DNA from: Clostridium sp. CAG:568
GTDB taxonomy: Bacteria; Bacillota_I; Bacilli_A; RFN20; CAG-288
Assembly (NCBI GenBank): GCA_000434395.1
Contig: FR878787.1
Location: forward strand, 1-22,426
Direction of reading: 5' to 3'
DNA: 22,426 bases
Below, in pieces: positions 8,937-16,773 of this stretch (position 1 is the stretch's first letter; the number at the start of each line of letters is the position of its first letter). The notes under the pieces are model-generated. The model searched no databases. It saw nothing but the letters and a program-made list of their open reading frames with translations, and was not told the DNA's origin. The translations under genes were made by a program, and so were the position numbers.

Positions 8937-8965
8937 ATTATAACTTTAAGTTTGCTCGATTTTAA
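8937..8965 (-). promoter_or_regulatory. Predicted promoter for the YgjP-like gene, likely leaderless
   Basis: On the minus strand, TTAAAA (8960-8965, 4 of 6) and a perfect TATAAT (8937-8942) are 17 bp apart. The ATG at 8928 lies 8 nt after the -10 box, so the predicted transcription start falls at or next to the start codon. No Shine-Dalgarno is present in the gap. Confidence 0.6.
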
Positions 8966-8980
8966 TAATATTTTTATATT
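8952..8980 (+). promoter_or_regulatory. Predicted promoter for the PduL-type gene
   Basis: TTGCTC (8952-8957, 3 of 6) and TATATT (8975-8980, 5 of 6) are separated by 17 bp. The -35 region interleaves with the divergent promoter at 8937-8965, so the two may compete for polymerase. A second possible -10, TATACT at 8989-8994, has no good -35 partner. Confidence 0.4.
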
Positions 8981-9020
8981 TTTGAATATATACTAATCTT
9001 AGATTACAGGAGGTCATATT

Positions 9021-9662
9021 ATGGCTAACTTAGAAAAAGAATTCAGAGTAGAGACTTCAGCACATCACTGTCATTTAACACAAGAAACATTGGATGGATT
9101 ATTCGGTAAAGGTTTTGATTTAGATAAATATGTACGTTTTCCCTTATCTCAACACGGACAATATTGTTCCACAGTAAGAGTCGATATCGAAGTCGATGGA
9201 AAAGATGGAAAGAAACATAGATTAAATGGTCTATCCATATTAGGGCCTGCTAGAAAATATAATCAATTCGAAATATCATTGACAGATGCTAGAGCATTAC
9301 ATATAGATGCACCAGTACGTCAATCCGGTCATACTGAAAACTCAATCGGATGCACTGTCATATCAAAAGATGCAAAGACAGGGAAAGAGATTGCTAGAGT
9401 TGAACTAAAAGATGGTGTTGTAGCTCAAAAGAGACACATCCATATCAATCCAACTCAAGCAGAAGAATTAGGTGTCAAAGATGGTGAAATAGTAGCAGTA
9501 GACGTAAAATCACCTATCGATAGACATGTTATATTCGATGATGTCGTAATAAGAGTCAATCCTACATTTGACCTATCGATGCATTTGGATACAGATGAAT
9601 CAAATGCAGCTGGACTAAATGGAAAAGAAACTACAGGACATTTAGTAGAAATCAAAAGATAA
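9021..9662 (+). CDS. pduL: PduL-type phosphate acyltransferase (phosphotransacylase)
   Basis: PduL-family enzymes interconvert acyl-CoA and acyl-phosphate and in many anaerobes replace Pta, feeding acetate kinase for ATP. The 213-residue protein has the two duplicated beta-barrel halves with their zinc-binding histidines: AHHCHL at 14-19 and KRHIHINP at 137-144, plus MHLDTDESNAA at 187-197. LGPARK at 74-79 and APVRQSG at 97-103 are also family hallmarks. There is no N-terminal encapsulation peptide and no microcompartment shell gene nearby, so it is probably a cytosolic acetyl/propionyl transferase. AGGAGG (9008-9013) lies 7 nt before the ATG. The gene appears monocistronic, as the next gene has its own promoter. 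Confidence 0.92.
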   Translation: MANLEKEFRVETSAHHCHLTQETLDGLFGKGFDLDKYVRFPLSQHGQYCSTVRVDIEVDGKDGKKHRLNGLSILGPARKYNQFEISLTDARALHIDAPVRQSGHTENSIGCTVISKDAKTGKEIARVELKDGVVAQKRHIHINPTQAEELGVKDGEIVAVDVKSPIDRHVIFDDVVIRVNPTFDLSMHLDTDESNAAGLNGKETTGHLVEIKR

Positions 9663-9680
9663 TAGAAAAACTTTTATATT

Positions 9681-9708
9681 TTGAATACATTATAAAATCA
9701 AATATAAT
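9681..9708 (+). promoter_or_regulatory. Predicted promoter directly abutting the next start codon
   Basis: TTGAAT (9681-9686, 4 of 6) and a perfect TATAAT (9703-9708) are separated by 16 bp. Only six bases separate the -10 box from the ATG at 9715, so the predicted transcription start is the A of the ATG. There is no Shine-Dalgarno. Confidence 0.65.
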
Positions 9709-9714
9709 GTTTCC

Positions 9715-10947
9715 ATGAACAAGAACAAAGTATCAGAGAAAACACTTCAAAACATAGATGAGACTAGTGCCGATCAAGATGAAGAGCTAGACTTTATAAA
9801 CTATCAGGAAGAAGTAACACATTCAAAAGAAGAGAAAAGAAATAGAACGATACTAATAACTTTATCAGTCGCTCTATATCTTTTAGGTCTCGGTGTTTTT
9901 GCTATCATCGTCCAAACCATCTATCAAATGAATGAAATAGCTGGAATTGTTGTAGCTATAGCATTATTAATAGCCTATACAACTTGTTTCATAGTGATAA
10001 TAGTAAAAATATTTTCTAAGCATTCATTCGACTTGGAATTTCAAAAAAGAAAGGATGGTCATTATTCAGAAAGAAACAACAACAAAGTTAGATGGGAGAT
10101 AGCAAAAAATATCGTAGATCAATCCGTCGTGTTAAATTATCTAGATAAGATGGACGATAAAAAAGTCCTTACTAATAAAGAAGCAGAAAAGATAGCATCT
10201 TTCAGAGAAATGCAAAACTTGGTAAATAAATATCCAGGGAATAAAATTCCTAGTTCTCATAAAGAAGATTCAATTAATCTAGCTGAATCTTTGGCTATAT
10301 CCATGAGAAAAGACGGGGTCATTTATCAAAAAGCAAAATCTTTGATTCTAAAGAGATCTTTGTCCACCGGATGTTTGACTGCTCTATCTCAAAATACTAT
10401 GGTCGACGCCAGTGTAGTTGTTGTTAAAAATATGCAGCTGATAAAAGATTTAATTTGGCTTTATGGATTTAGACCTACCAATGCCGAAATGACCAAAATA
10501 CTAGAAAAGGTAGTTAAAAGTGTCTGTCTTTCAATAGGTCTAAACACTATGCAAAACGGTACTAATATGGCCGGTAAAATATTTAATAAAGACTCTAATA
10601 ACTTCCTAGTTCAAGTCTTAGGTCAAGCTTTAAATATGGGTGCTCAGTTCATAGGTAATGGGGCTATGACTTATATGGTAGGAAAATATACCATCAATGC
10701 ATTATTGAGACAGTACAGGGTGCAAGACATTTATAGGCTCAAGTCTTTAGATGACTATGAGATGGAGATGAACTCATCGACCATAAAAGACTTGAACGAT
10801 GACATTAAAGAAGAGGTAAAGGCTATAGGAACAAAACCTGAAGAATCAACTGATGATTATAAGATTCCTGAGCTTACCGAAGAAAAGCATAAATACAAGT
10901 GGTATCAGTTCATTCAAAAACACAAGGATAAAAAGAGCAAAAAGTAA
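9715..10947 (+). CDS. Two-helix membrane protein with a DUF697/YcjF-like domain
   Basis: This is a 410-residue protein. An acidic N-terminus (1-43) is followed by two hydrophobic helices at about 45-68 and 75-99 forming a hairpin. A hydrophilic middle leads to a region at about 210-340 that resembles DUF697 (the YcjF type): TALSQNTMVDASVVVVKN followed by LIKDLIWLYGFRPT (243-256) is the characteristic pattern of a hydrophobic segment, a conserved Asp and the LYG motif. The C-terminus (about 345-410) is charged and ends in a Lys-rich tail. The molecular function is unknown; the family assignment is by eye and moderate. The ATG is preceded by a -10 box six bases away and no Shine-Dalgarno, so it appears leaderless. 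Confidence 0.75.
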   Translation: MNKNKVSEKTLQNIDETSADQDEELDFINYQEEVTHSKEEKRNRTILITLSVALYLLGLGVFAIIVQTIYQMNEIAGIVVAIALLIAYTTCFIVIIVKIFSKHSFDLEFQKRKDGHYSERNNNKVRWEIAKNIVDQSVVLNYLDKMDDKKVLTNKEAEKIASFREMQNLVNKYPGNKIPSSHKEDSINLAESLAISMRKDGVIYQKAKSLILKRSLSTGCLTALSQNTMVDASVVVVKNMQLIKDLIWLYGFRPTNAEMTKILEKVVKSVCLSIGLNTMQNGTNMAGKIFNKDSNNFLVQVLGQALNMGAQFIGNGAMTYMVGKYTINALLRQYRVQDIYRLKSLDDYEMEMNSSTIKDLNDDIKEEVKAIGTKPEESTDDYKIPELTEEKHKYKWYQFIQKHKDKKSKK

Positions 10948-11040
10948 AATAGGTACATCGATTTAACTATAGTAAAGCACTATTATTAACTCATACTTTA
11001 AATACTTATTTAAAACACTTATCTTTTTCTCTTAATGGTA

Positions 11041-11046
11041 TATAAT
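11041..11046 (+). promoter_or_regulatory. -10 element of the metK promoter
   Basis: A perfect TATAAT within TATATAAT sits 97 nt before the metK ATG. The best -35 candidate, TTATCT at 11019-11024, is weak (3 of 6, 16-bp spacer). It places the transcript start near 11052, just at the first nucleotides of the structured leader. The 93 bp before it (10948-11040) are AT-rich with no strong terminator for the previous gene. Confidence 0.5.
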
Positions 11047-11051
11047 CTCTT

Positions 11052-11143
11052 AGCACATTTTGAGGTGCTGGAAGGGCGACAGAAATACCGCTCACCCAGC
11101 ACGCCCCACGGTGCATGAAAAACAAAGTAAAAAGAGGGGAAAG
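11052..11143 (+). promoter_or_regulatory. Structured metK leader, candidate riboswitch-like translational switch
   Basis: The leader is markedly more GC-rich than its surroundings. Helix B pairs 11065-11071 with 11096-11102 (7 bp) and, past a 2x2 internal loop, 11074-11078 with 11089-11093 (5 bp, one G-U), with a 10-nt loop. Helix A (11052-11056 with 11065-11069) and helix C (11099-11102 with 11111-11114) both reuse helix B strands, so A plus C is an alternative fold. CCCC at 11104-11107, in the loop of helix C, can pair with GGGG at 11136-11139, the core of the metK Shine-Dalgarno. A GGGC/GCCC pseudoknot (11074-11077 with 11103-11106) is also possible. Placement before metK suggests SAM control. 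It does not show SAM-I features by eye, and I could not match SAM-II, SMK/SAM-III or SAM-VI. No U-tract follows, so control would be translational. Confidence 0.55.
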
Positions 11144-11147
11144 ATGA
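11115..11147 (+). CDS. Possible 10-codon leader ORF overlapping the metK start
   Basis: An ATG immediately after helix C of the leader opens a frame encoding MKNKVKRGER; its TGA stop overlaps the metK ATG as ATGA. The metK Shine-Dalgarno lies inside it. There is no Shine-Dalgarno of its own, so translation is uncertain. If translated, ribosomes would open the Shine-Dalgarno region and could couple to metK. A frame this short can arise by chance. Confidence 0.2.
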   Translation: MKNKVKRGER

Positions 11148-12352
11148 AACCAAAGGTACTATTTACATCAGAAGCAGTCGGAGAAGGTCATCCCGACAAA
11201 ATCTGCGATCAAATCGCAGATAGAGTACTAGATGCTTGTCTAGCAAGAGACCCGTCGAGTCGTGTCGCATGTGAAGTATTAGCTGTAGGAAACAAAATTG
11301 TCATAGCTGGAGAGATTACTTGCGAACCTAAAATCAGCGTAGATGAAATAAAAGATATAGCAAGAAAGACAGTGAGAAGTATCGGATATACGACTCCTGA
11401 ATCTGGAATCTCACCAGATACTATGGAGATTGAAGTCTTGATAAGACCTCAATCGCACGATATCGCCCAGGGAGTGGATAACTCCATGGATGAAAAAGAT
11501 ATCGGTGCAGGAGATCAGGGAATGATGTTCGGTTACGCCACCAACGAGACAAAGAATTTCATGCCTTTGCCTTATGTAATGGCACAAAAGATAGTTAGAA
11601 CAGCAGAAAATCTTGAAAAGGAAGGAAAACTTCCTCACGCAAGGCCTGACATGAAGAGTGAAGTCACCATAGATTATACGAATAAGAATCATCCAATTTT
11701 GAATGCATTGGTCTTTTCATGTCAGCACGATGAGACAATTGGTGAGAACAACGTATCCATATTCCGTGAAGAATTAAAAAAGAACGTATTAAAACCTGTA
11801 GTTGAATCGTTCGGGCTATCTCTTCCTGAAGATGATGAAATATACATCAATCCAACCGGATTGTTTGTAATCGGTGGACCTTTAGGAGATACAGGGTTGA
11901 CCGGAAGAAAAATCATCGCTGATACATATGGTGGAAGCTGTCCTCATGGTGGTGGAGCATTTTCCGGAAAAGACCCTACCAAAGTCGATAGAACCGGTGC
12001 TTATATGGCTAGATACACAGCAAAGAACATCGTAGCAGCTGGACTTGCTGATAAATGCTTAGTACAAGTAGCCTATGCTATAGGTGTTTCAAAGCCTGTT
12101 TCTATACTTGTAGAGACCTATCATACAGAAAAAGTTCCAGTCGAGAAGATTATTGAAGCTATAATCAATAATGAAGACTTATTTGACTTCACTCCTAGAG
12201 GAATGATAAAGAAATTCAGTTTGACAAAGCCTTCATTCAAGTATGGAGACATATCAAATTATGGACACTTTGGAAGACCTGATTTAGATCTCCCTTGGGA
12301 AAAGTTGGATGCAGTAGACTATTTAAAAAAGTTTTGTGGGATTTCTAAATAA
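11144..12352 (+). CDS. metK: S-adenosylmethionine synthetase
   Basis: MetK makes S-adenosylmethionine from methionine and ATP. The 402-residue protein has the family motifs SEAVGEGHPDKICDQ at 9-23, GAGDQG at 121-126, and the glycine-rich loop GGGAFSGKDPTKVDR near two thirds of the length. The ATG at 11144 is chosen because family members begin this way and because AGAGGGG (11133-11139) lies 4 nt upstream; the reading frame stays open upstream through the leader, but that segment is RNA structure rather than protein. The decarboxylase gene follows after 25 bp, forming an operon that may extend to 16754. Confidence 0.97.
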   Translation: MKPKVLFTSEAVGEGHPDKICDQIADRVLDACLARDPSSRVACEVLAVGNKIVIAGEITCEPKISVDEIKDIARKTVRSIGYTTPESGISPDTMEIEVLIRPQSHDIAQGVDNSMDEKDIGAGDQGMMFGYATNETKNFMPLPYVMAQKIVRTAENLEKEGKLPHARPDMKSEVTIDYTNKNHPILNALVFSCQHDETIGENNVSIFREELKKNVLKPVVESFGLSLPEDDEIYINPTGLFVIGGPLGDTGLTGRKIIADTYGGSCPHGGGAFSGKDPTKVDRTGAYMARYTAKNIVAAGLADKCLVQVAYAIGVSKPVSILVETYHTEKVPVEKIIEAIINNEDLFDFTPRGMIKKFSLTKPSFKYGDISNYGHFGRPDLDLPWEKLDAVDYLKKFCGISK

Positions 12353-12377
12353 AATTAATCAGAAGGGATACAAAAGA

Positions 12378-13901
12378 ATGGATATTGGTCATCATAAGGT
12401 TGACGACTCAGAGATAGAGAATCAAAAGAAGACTCCATTTCTCGAAGCTGTAAAGGAATACTTAGCAACTAACCCTACATCTTTTGATGTGCCCGGACAT
12501 AAGTTCGGTCATTTTAGAACAGATTTAGAAGACTATTTAGGCGATTCAGTCTATAAATTCGATGTCAATGCCCCTTTAGGACTAGATAATCTATCTAGGC
12601 CGAGAGGTGTGATAAAAGAATCAGAAGATCTCTTCGCCAAAGCAATCGGTGCAGATTATTGTTTGTATCAAATAAACGGAACAACCGGTGCTATACATAC
12701 GATGATATTAGGTTGCTTAAGGCCAAAAGATAAAATAATTCTTCCTAGAAACGTCCATAAGTCCATTGTTAATTCTTTGATATTGAGTGGAGCTGTTCCT
12801 ATTTTTGTGTATCCCGATATCGATCCACACACAGGAATAGCAAATGGTGTTTCTTTAAAAGAATACGAACGAGCCATAAAAGATAATCCAGATGCCAAAG
12901 CTGTATTAGTTATAAATCCGACATATTTCGGTGTAACCTCAAACATAGAAGCTATTGCTGAGTTAGCACATAAAAACAACATGATAGCCATGGCTGATGA
13001 AGCCCATGGAACTCATTTCTATTTTTCTTCCAAACTTCCTAAAGGAGCTTTGGAAGCTGGATTTGACATCTCTGCTTCTTCAATGCATAAAACTGGTGGT
13101 TCTTTAACACAATCATCTATCATCATCATCAAAGGAAATAGAGTTGATGTTGATAGAGTGAAGACTGTTGCTGGAATGATGTCTTCTACTTCTCCGAACA
13201 GTACTTTGATGGCTTCTATTGAATCTGCTAGAAAGAGAATGTTCTTCCAAGGAGAAAAATTGATTTCAAAAGTAATCGATTTAGTAAACTATGCCAGAAC
13301 AGAAGTCAACAATATACCTGGTCTTAAAGCAATCGATAGAACCTACATAAATGGAGATAGCCGTTTTGGATTAGATGAAACAAAATTGGTTGTCGATGTA
13401 TCCGGCTTAGGAATCACTGGATTCGAGGCCTATAGAGAGATGCGTTACAAGTACAATGTTCAACTAGAATTAGGAGAATATTGTGATTGTTTAGCAGTAT
13501 TTGCTGTCGGAACATCAAAAGAAGATGTCGATAAACTCATAGAAGCCTATAAAGGAATTTCTAAGGAACACTATGGAAAGAAAGACAAAAAACAAATGCC
13601 TACCTTTTCCTTTAGATTCCCTGAACTTGTCACCCGTCCTCGTGTAGCTTTCTCTGCACCTTCAAAAGTAGTTTCTTGTGCGGAAGCAATCGGTGAAATC
13701 TCAGCTGAATCAGTTATGATTTATCCTCCTGGAATTCCAGTAGTCATACCTGGAGAAATCATAACCAAAGAAACTGTCGACATGCTCACATTCTACAAAG
13801 AAAACAATGGTGTAATCTTAAACGATGCGCCCGATGGAATGATGAAGATTATCGATAGAAAGCACTGGTTCTTAAAATCAGACTTGGACTACGATTTCTA
13901 A
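12378..13901 (+). CDS. Orn/Lys/Arg decarboxylase family protein (SpeA/YaaO-like)
   Basis: This fold-type I PLP-dependent decarboxylase of 507 residues most resembles the short Bacillus SpeA/YaaO type. Visible motifs are FDVPGHK at 36-42, NGTTGAIHTM at 100-109, PRNVHKS at 123-129, ADEAHGTH at 206-213 (Asp207 should contact the PLP nitrogen) and SSMHKTGGSLTQSS at 234-247 with the PLP-binding Lys238. The substrate (arginine, lysine or ornithine) cannot be decided from sequence. AGAAGGGA (12361-12368) lies 9 nt before the ATG; a GTG at 12336 inside metK is in frame but less likely. Its position directly after metK suggests, by inference, a link to polyamine synthesis. Confidence 0.9.
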   Translation: MDIGHHKVDDSEIENQKKTPFLEAVKEYLATNPTSFDVPGHKFGHFRTDLEDYLGDSVYKFDVNAPLGLDNLSRPRGVIKESEDLFAKAIGADYCLYQINGTTGAIHTMILGCLRPKDKIILPRNVHKSIVNSLILSGAVPIFVYPDIDPHTGIANGVSLKEYERAIKDNPDAKAVLVINPTYFGVTSNIEAIAELAHKNNMIAMADEAHGTHFYFSSKLPKGALEAGFDISASSMHKTGGSLTQSSIIIIKGNRVDVDRVKTVAGMMSSTSPNSTLMASIESARKRMFFQGEKLISKVIDLVNYARTEVNNIPGLKAIDRTYINGDSRFGLDETKLVVDVSGLGITGFEAYREMRYKYNVQLELGEYCDCLAVFAVGTSKEDVDKLIEAYKGISKEHYGKKDKKQMPTFSFRFPELVTRPRVAFSAPSKVVSCAEAIGEISAESVMIYPPGIPVVIPGEIITKETVDMLTFYKENNGVILNDAPDGMMKIIDRKHWFLKSDLDYDF

Positions 13902-13906
13902 TCAAT

Positions 13907-14830
13907 ATGGTATCTATTATTTACAATAACCACGAAAACAATGAAAGAAGCCAAGTTTTGGCTTCTTTTGATATTTCAACAAAGTTATTTTCTATCTCCA
14001 AAGTATCTAATCCTTTAAATGTCGATGAAGACAAAAACATAATGGCTACTCTGGTGAATGGAAAGACTAGTGAATTTTTAGATATAGTCGACAAAGTTTT
14101 AAAAGATCAAGAAAATAATGATTCAGCTTTAAGAAAAGTCTTGGATAGTTGTCAAGCAACCCAAGAAGCTGATTTTGTCTTCTTCTCTTTAATAGTTTTG
14201 TATTTGAAAAGAGAATCGATTAGTTTAGCAAATATTCCAAACCAACTTTTTAAGACTGATCAATATCTATTCTTTTCTTTATTTGGACTGATATTGGTTG
14301 GAAAAGAAAAAGATAAATCAAAAGAAAAAATGAGTTTATTCTTCTTGTGGAAAAACTGCCTTGAATCCTTCAATCTCAAATATGAAATTGTAGCTTCTTA
14401 TCTAGATCAAAGTTTGAAAAACTTACCTTTGAAATTAAATAACTTGCTAAAATCAAATTGTGAAGTCTTATGTATGATTCAAGTTTGGTACGATAACCTC
14501 CACAAAAATGAAGATATGGATTTGAGAAAAATTAAAGACCGCGGTTCTTTATATCTAGCTACAAGACCTTTACTAGACTATTCAAATAATTCATTCGAAT
14601 ACAAATTATTTTCTAGAAAGATAAGTAAACTTGAATTTTTGGATTTCATCAAGACCACAGCTATCGGAAAAATGTGGAACTTGTCGAAGAATAAAGCTTT
14701 CTTCGATGATAGTTTAAAAGACTTAGATTCGAAAGAAGAAGTTGAAATAGAAGGAGACTACTTCTATTTAACACCTTTAGGAATAGCCTTGTCATCATAC
14801 TTGATTCCAAGAGTAATGAAAATAAAATAA
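13907..14830 (+). CDS. Hypothetical protein, 307 aa, in the metK-decarboxylase operon
   Basis: I do not recognise this protein. It has no signal peptide and no clear transmembrane helix, although the segment at about 90-130 is hydrophobic with charged interruptions and is more likely helical core. Composition is Leu/Lys/Ser-rich and mostly alpha-helical in appearance. It starts 5 nt after the decarboxylase stop with no Shine-Dalgarno, so translation probably depends on re-initiation after the upstream gene. Codon use resembles that of its neighbours, and there are no in-frame stops, so it looks like a real gene. No enzyme motif was found. Confidence 0.7.
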   Translation: MVSIIYNNHENNERSQVLASFDISTKLFSISKVSNPLNVDEDKNIMATLVNGKTSEFLDIVDKVLKDQENNDSALRKVLDSCQATQEADFVFFSLIVLYLKRESISLANIPNQLFKTDQYLFFSLFGLILVGKEKDKSKEKMSLFFLWKNCLESFNLKYEIVASYLDQSLKNLPLKLNNLLKSNCEVLCMIQVWYDNLHKNEDMDLRKIKDRGSLYLATRPLLDYSNNSFEYKLFSRKISKLEFLDFIKTTAIGKMWNLSKNKAFFDDSLKDLDSKEEVEIEGDYFYLTPLGIALSSYLIPRVMKIK

Positions 14831-14832
14831 TA

Positions 14833-14860
14833 TTGCCTTATTTTTACAAACAAATAAAAT
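14833..14860 (+). promoter_or_regulatory. Weak candidate promoter inside the metK operon
   Basis: TTGCCT (14833-14838, 4 of 6) and TAAAAT (14855-14860, 5 of 6) are 16 bp apart in the 58-bp gap before the 621-aa gene. In such AT-rich DNA this could be chance. No terminator separates the two genes. Confidence 0.25.
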
Positions 14861-14888
14861 AAAAGCTGAAGTATTAAGGAGAGTGAAC

Positions 14889-16754
14889 ATGGAAGATTTA
14901 TACAAGTTATTGGAAACTCGTTGCACTGATGTATTTGAAATGGTGGGAACAGATTCATCACACAACAAACAAGCAATCCTAGCTAGAGGATTCATTACTT
15001 TTTACTTCTCTAAAGTTTCCAATTATCTAAATAAAGTATTTGGAACTGGATTTGATTTAGATTGGAATTATACCGATAAAGATAACTTCTATTCCATGTT
15101 TTCATACATATCTGATGTATATGGAAAAACAAAGATTGGTAAGTTGGATGGAGTCCAATATTATTTCAAACTAGCTAAAAACATATGGGATTATTTAACA
15201 TCGTATCAAGGATTAAAAACTAAATCTATTCCTTTCGAAAATATATCTCCTGAATTCATAAAGAGAGCACCAGAAACTTTATGCAATGCTAGACTATATA
15301 GAAGCAATGATATGACAATGGCGGGATTGATTTACTTCATTTCTCCAATGGTCTCCGTAAACGATAGATATAGATTGATAGATGATGTAACAAGGATTTT
15401 TGCAAAAGATATCAGTTTCTATCAAGGCGAAAATTGTGATGAGTTATATCAAGCTTTAATGGTTTATTTTCCTAAATCAACTATATTTTCCACTTTCAAG
15501 CCTTTCTTTAAAAGTGTTTCAAGCAATCCTTTAGAGCAATTGAAAAGAATAATGTTCACAAGCAAACACCAATATGGTTTTATAACTCAAGAAGGTGAGA
15601 ACAGATATTCTTATTCACTGGACTTATCTTCGATGGGTGTCTATCAACCTTTAGTCTTAAAAGGAACTATCAATGATAACGGAGATAGTTTTGAAATCAA
15701 TATCGATCCAGTCTTATCCAAATACGATATTTACTTTGAAGAAGGGAAGAGATCTTTGACTATTGATAAAGATGTCCTACCCGAGCTTGTAAAATACGCT
15801 CAAAGAATTCCACCATTCGTCCTACCTTTAGCTTTGACTTTCTTTTTCCGTGAAGGTCATTTAGATGAGGAAGCTATGCGAGCTTTAGGACCAAGCTTCT
15901 TCATATTCCAATCTGGATCATATTATTATGAGGATAGAGAAAGAGCTGATATAGCATATAAACCCATGTATAGAGTTGGATATTGTGTACCTTCCTTTAT
16001 CCTTGCTTTAAATGATATCTATAAAAAAACTTCAAAGAATATCATCAAATATATAGGTGAAAAGAATATCGATATCATGAAGAGGTTAAAGACGACTTCA
16101 GTTTGGATGAATAAGCTATGGAAATATGACATGATATTGGGAGGCGAATTCTTCGACGATGATGGAAATTTAATATCTATCACCACTACTGATATAGCTC
16201 AGATTCTCTCCGATTTAAATTTCTTATATAATACTTTCCCTACCGAATTTGAAAATGATGTCATATACGACTATGGAAAACGTGGAATCAACGCCTATAT
16301 GACAGTATTAGTCACAAAGAAATACGCCAATTATTTAGAGACATCCAAAAAGATCCTAGAGCCTTTGAACTTGTCTGACAAGGATTGGCGAGCCACATTG
16401 GATTCTCAGGAAGAAGATAGTTCTAACTATTTACCAGCTAAATTGATTACAGATGAAGCCATGCAAGAACTCTCTTCTTGTAAACCAACTTTGGACACCT
16501 GGCTTTGTGATGCACCTAACGGAATGGAATTATCTTCCGCAAGATACGTTACCAACATCATCAAAGCACATATAGTCTCAAATAGTGGATCCATATTGAT
16601 AAAAGGAAAAGATACTGGCAAAAGCGAACTTACACTCTACACTTTGAATCAAACTGATCTTAATGGAATAACAGGAAAGGATGGAACTCCAATAACAGTC
16701 GAATCGACTAAGAAAGAATTCAGTTTTCTCACTTCTAAAGAGATGAAATGTTAA
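14889..16754 (+). CDS. Large hypothetical protein, 621 aa
   Basis: I do not recognise this protein. It appears soluble, with no signal peptide and no convincing membrane helix. It is rich in aromatic residues (Tyr, Phe), and hydrophobic helical stretches in the first 230 residues are followed by a more beta-like segment at about 235-300 (alternating hydrophobic and polar residues). The C-terminal part, about 500-621, has Ser/Thr/Gly-rich strands and ends in MKC. No nucleotide-binding, metal or catalytic motif could be named. AAGGAG (14876-14881) lies 7 nt before the ATG; a GTG at 14883 is too close to it. The gene is the last before a strong terminator. Its long intact frame and good Shine-Dalgarno make it a confident gene of unknown function. 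Confidence 0.8.
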   Translation: MEDLYKLLETRCTDVFEMVGTDSSHNKQAILARGFITFYFSKVSNYLNKVFGTGFDLDWNYTDKDNFYSMFSYISDVYGKTKIGKLDGVQYYFKLAKNIWDYLTSYQGLKTKSIPFENISPEFIKRAPETLCNARLYRSNDMTMAGLIYFISPMVSVNDRYRLIDDVTRIFAKDISFYQGENCDELYQALMVYFPKSTIFSTFKPFFKSVSSNPLEQLKRIMFTSKHQYGFITQEGENRYSYSLDLSSMGVYQPLVLKGTINDNGDSFEINIDPVLSKYDIYFEEGKRSLTIDKDVLPELVKYAQRIPPFVLPLALTFFFREGHLDEEAMRALGPSFFIFQSGSYYYEDRERADIAYKPMYRVGYCVPSFILALNDIYKKTSKNIIKYIGEKNIDIMKRLKTTSVWMNKLWKYDMILGGEFFDDDGNLISITTTDIAQILSDLNFLYNTFPTEFENDVIYDYGKRGINAYMTVLVTKKYANYLETSKKILEPLNLSDKDWRATLDSQEEDSSNYLPAKLITDEAMQELSSCKPTLDTWLCDAPNGMELSSARYVTNIIKAHIVSNSGSILIKGKDTGKSELTLYTLNQTDLNGITGKDGTPITVESTKKEFSFLTSKEMKC

Positions 16755-16773
16755 TAAAAAGAAGTGAAAATAT

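Noticed and set aside
10948..11040. Terminator after the DUF697-like gene
   Set aside because: Only a 5-bp AT-rich ATAGT/ACTAT stem without a T-run is visible; too weak to call.
11074..11095. Short resemblance of the metK leader loop to the RNase P RNA specificity region (ACAGAAA-x-ACCGC)
   Set aside because: Only about 14 nt match. None of the other conserved RNase P regions, such as GAGGAAAGTCC, are nearby, and the space is too small for the gene.
11060..11143. In-frame N-terminal extension of MetK reading through the leader
   Set aside because: The frame is open from a TTG at 11060, but family members start at MKPKVLF and a Shine-Dalgarno precedes 11144. The extension coincides with the RNA hairpins.
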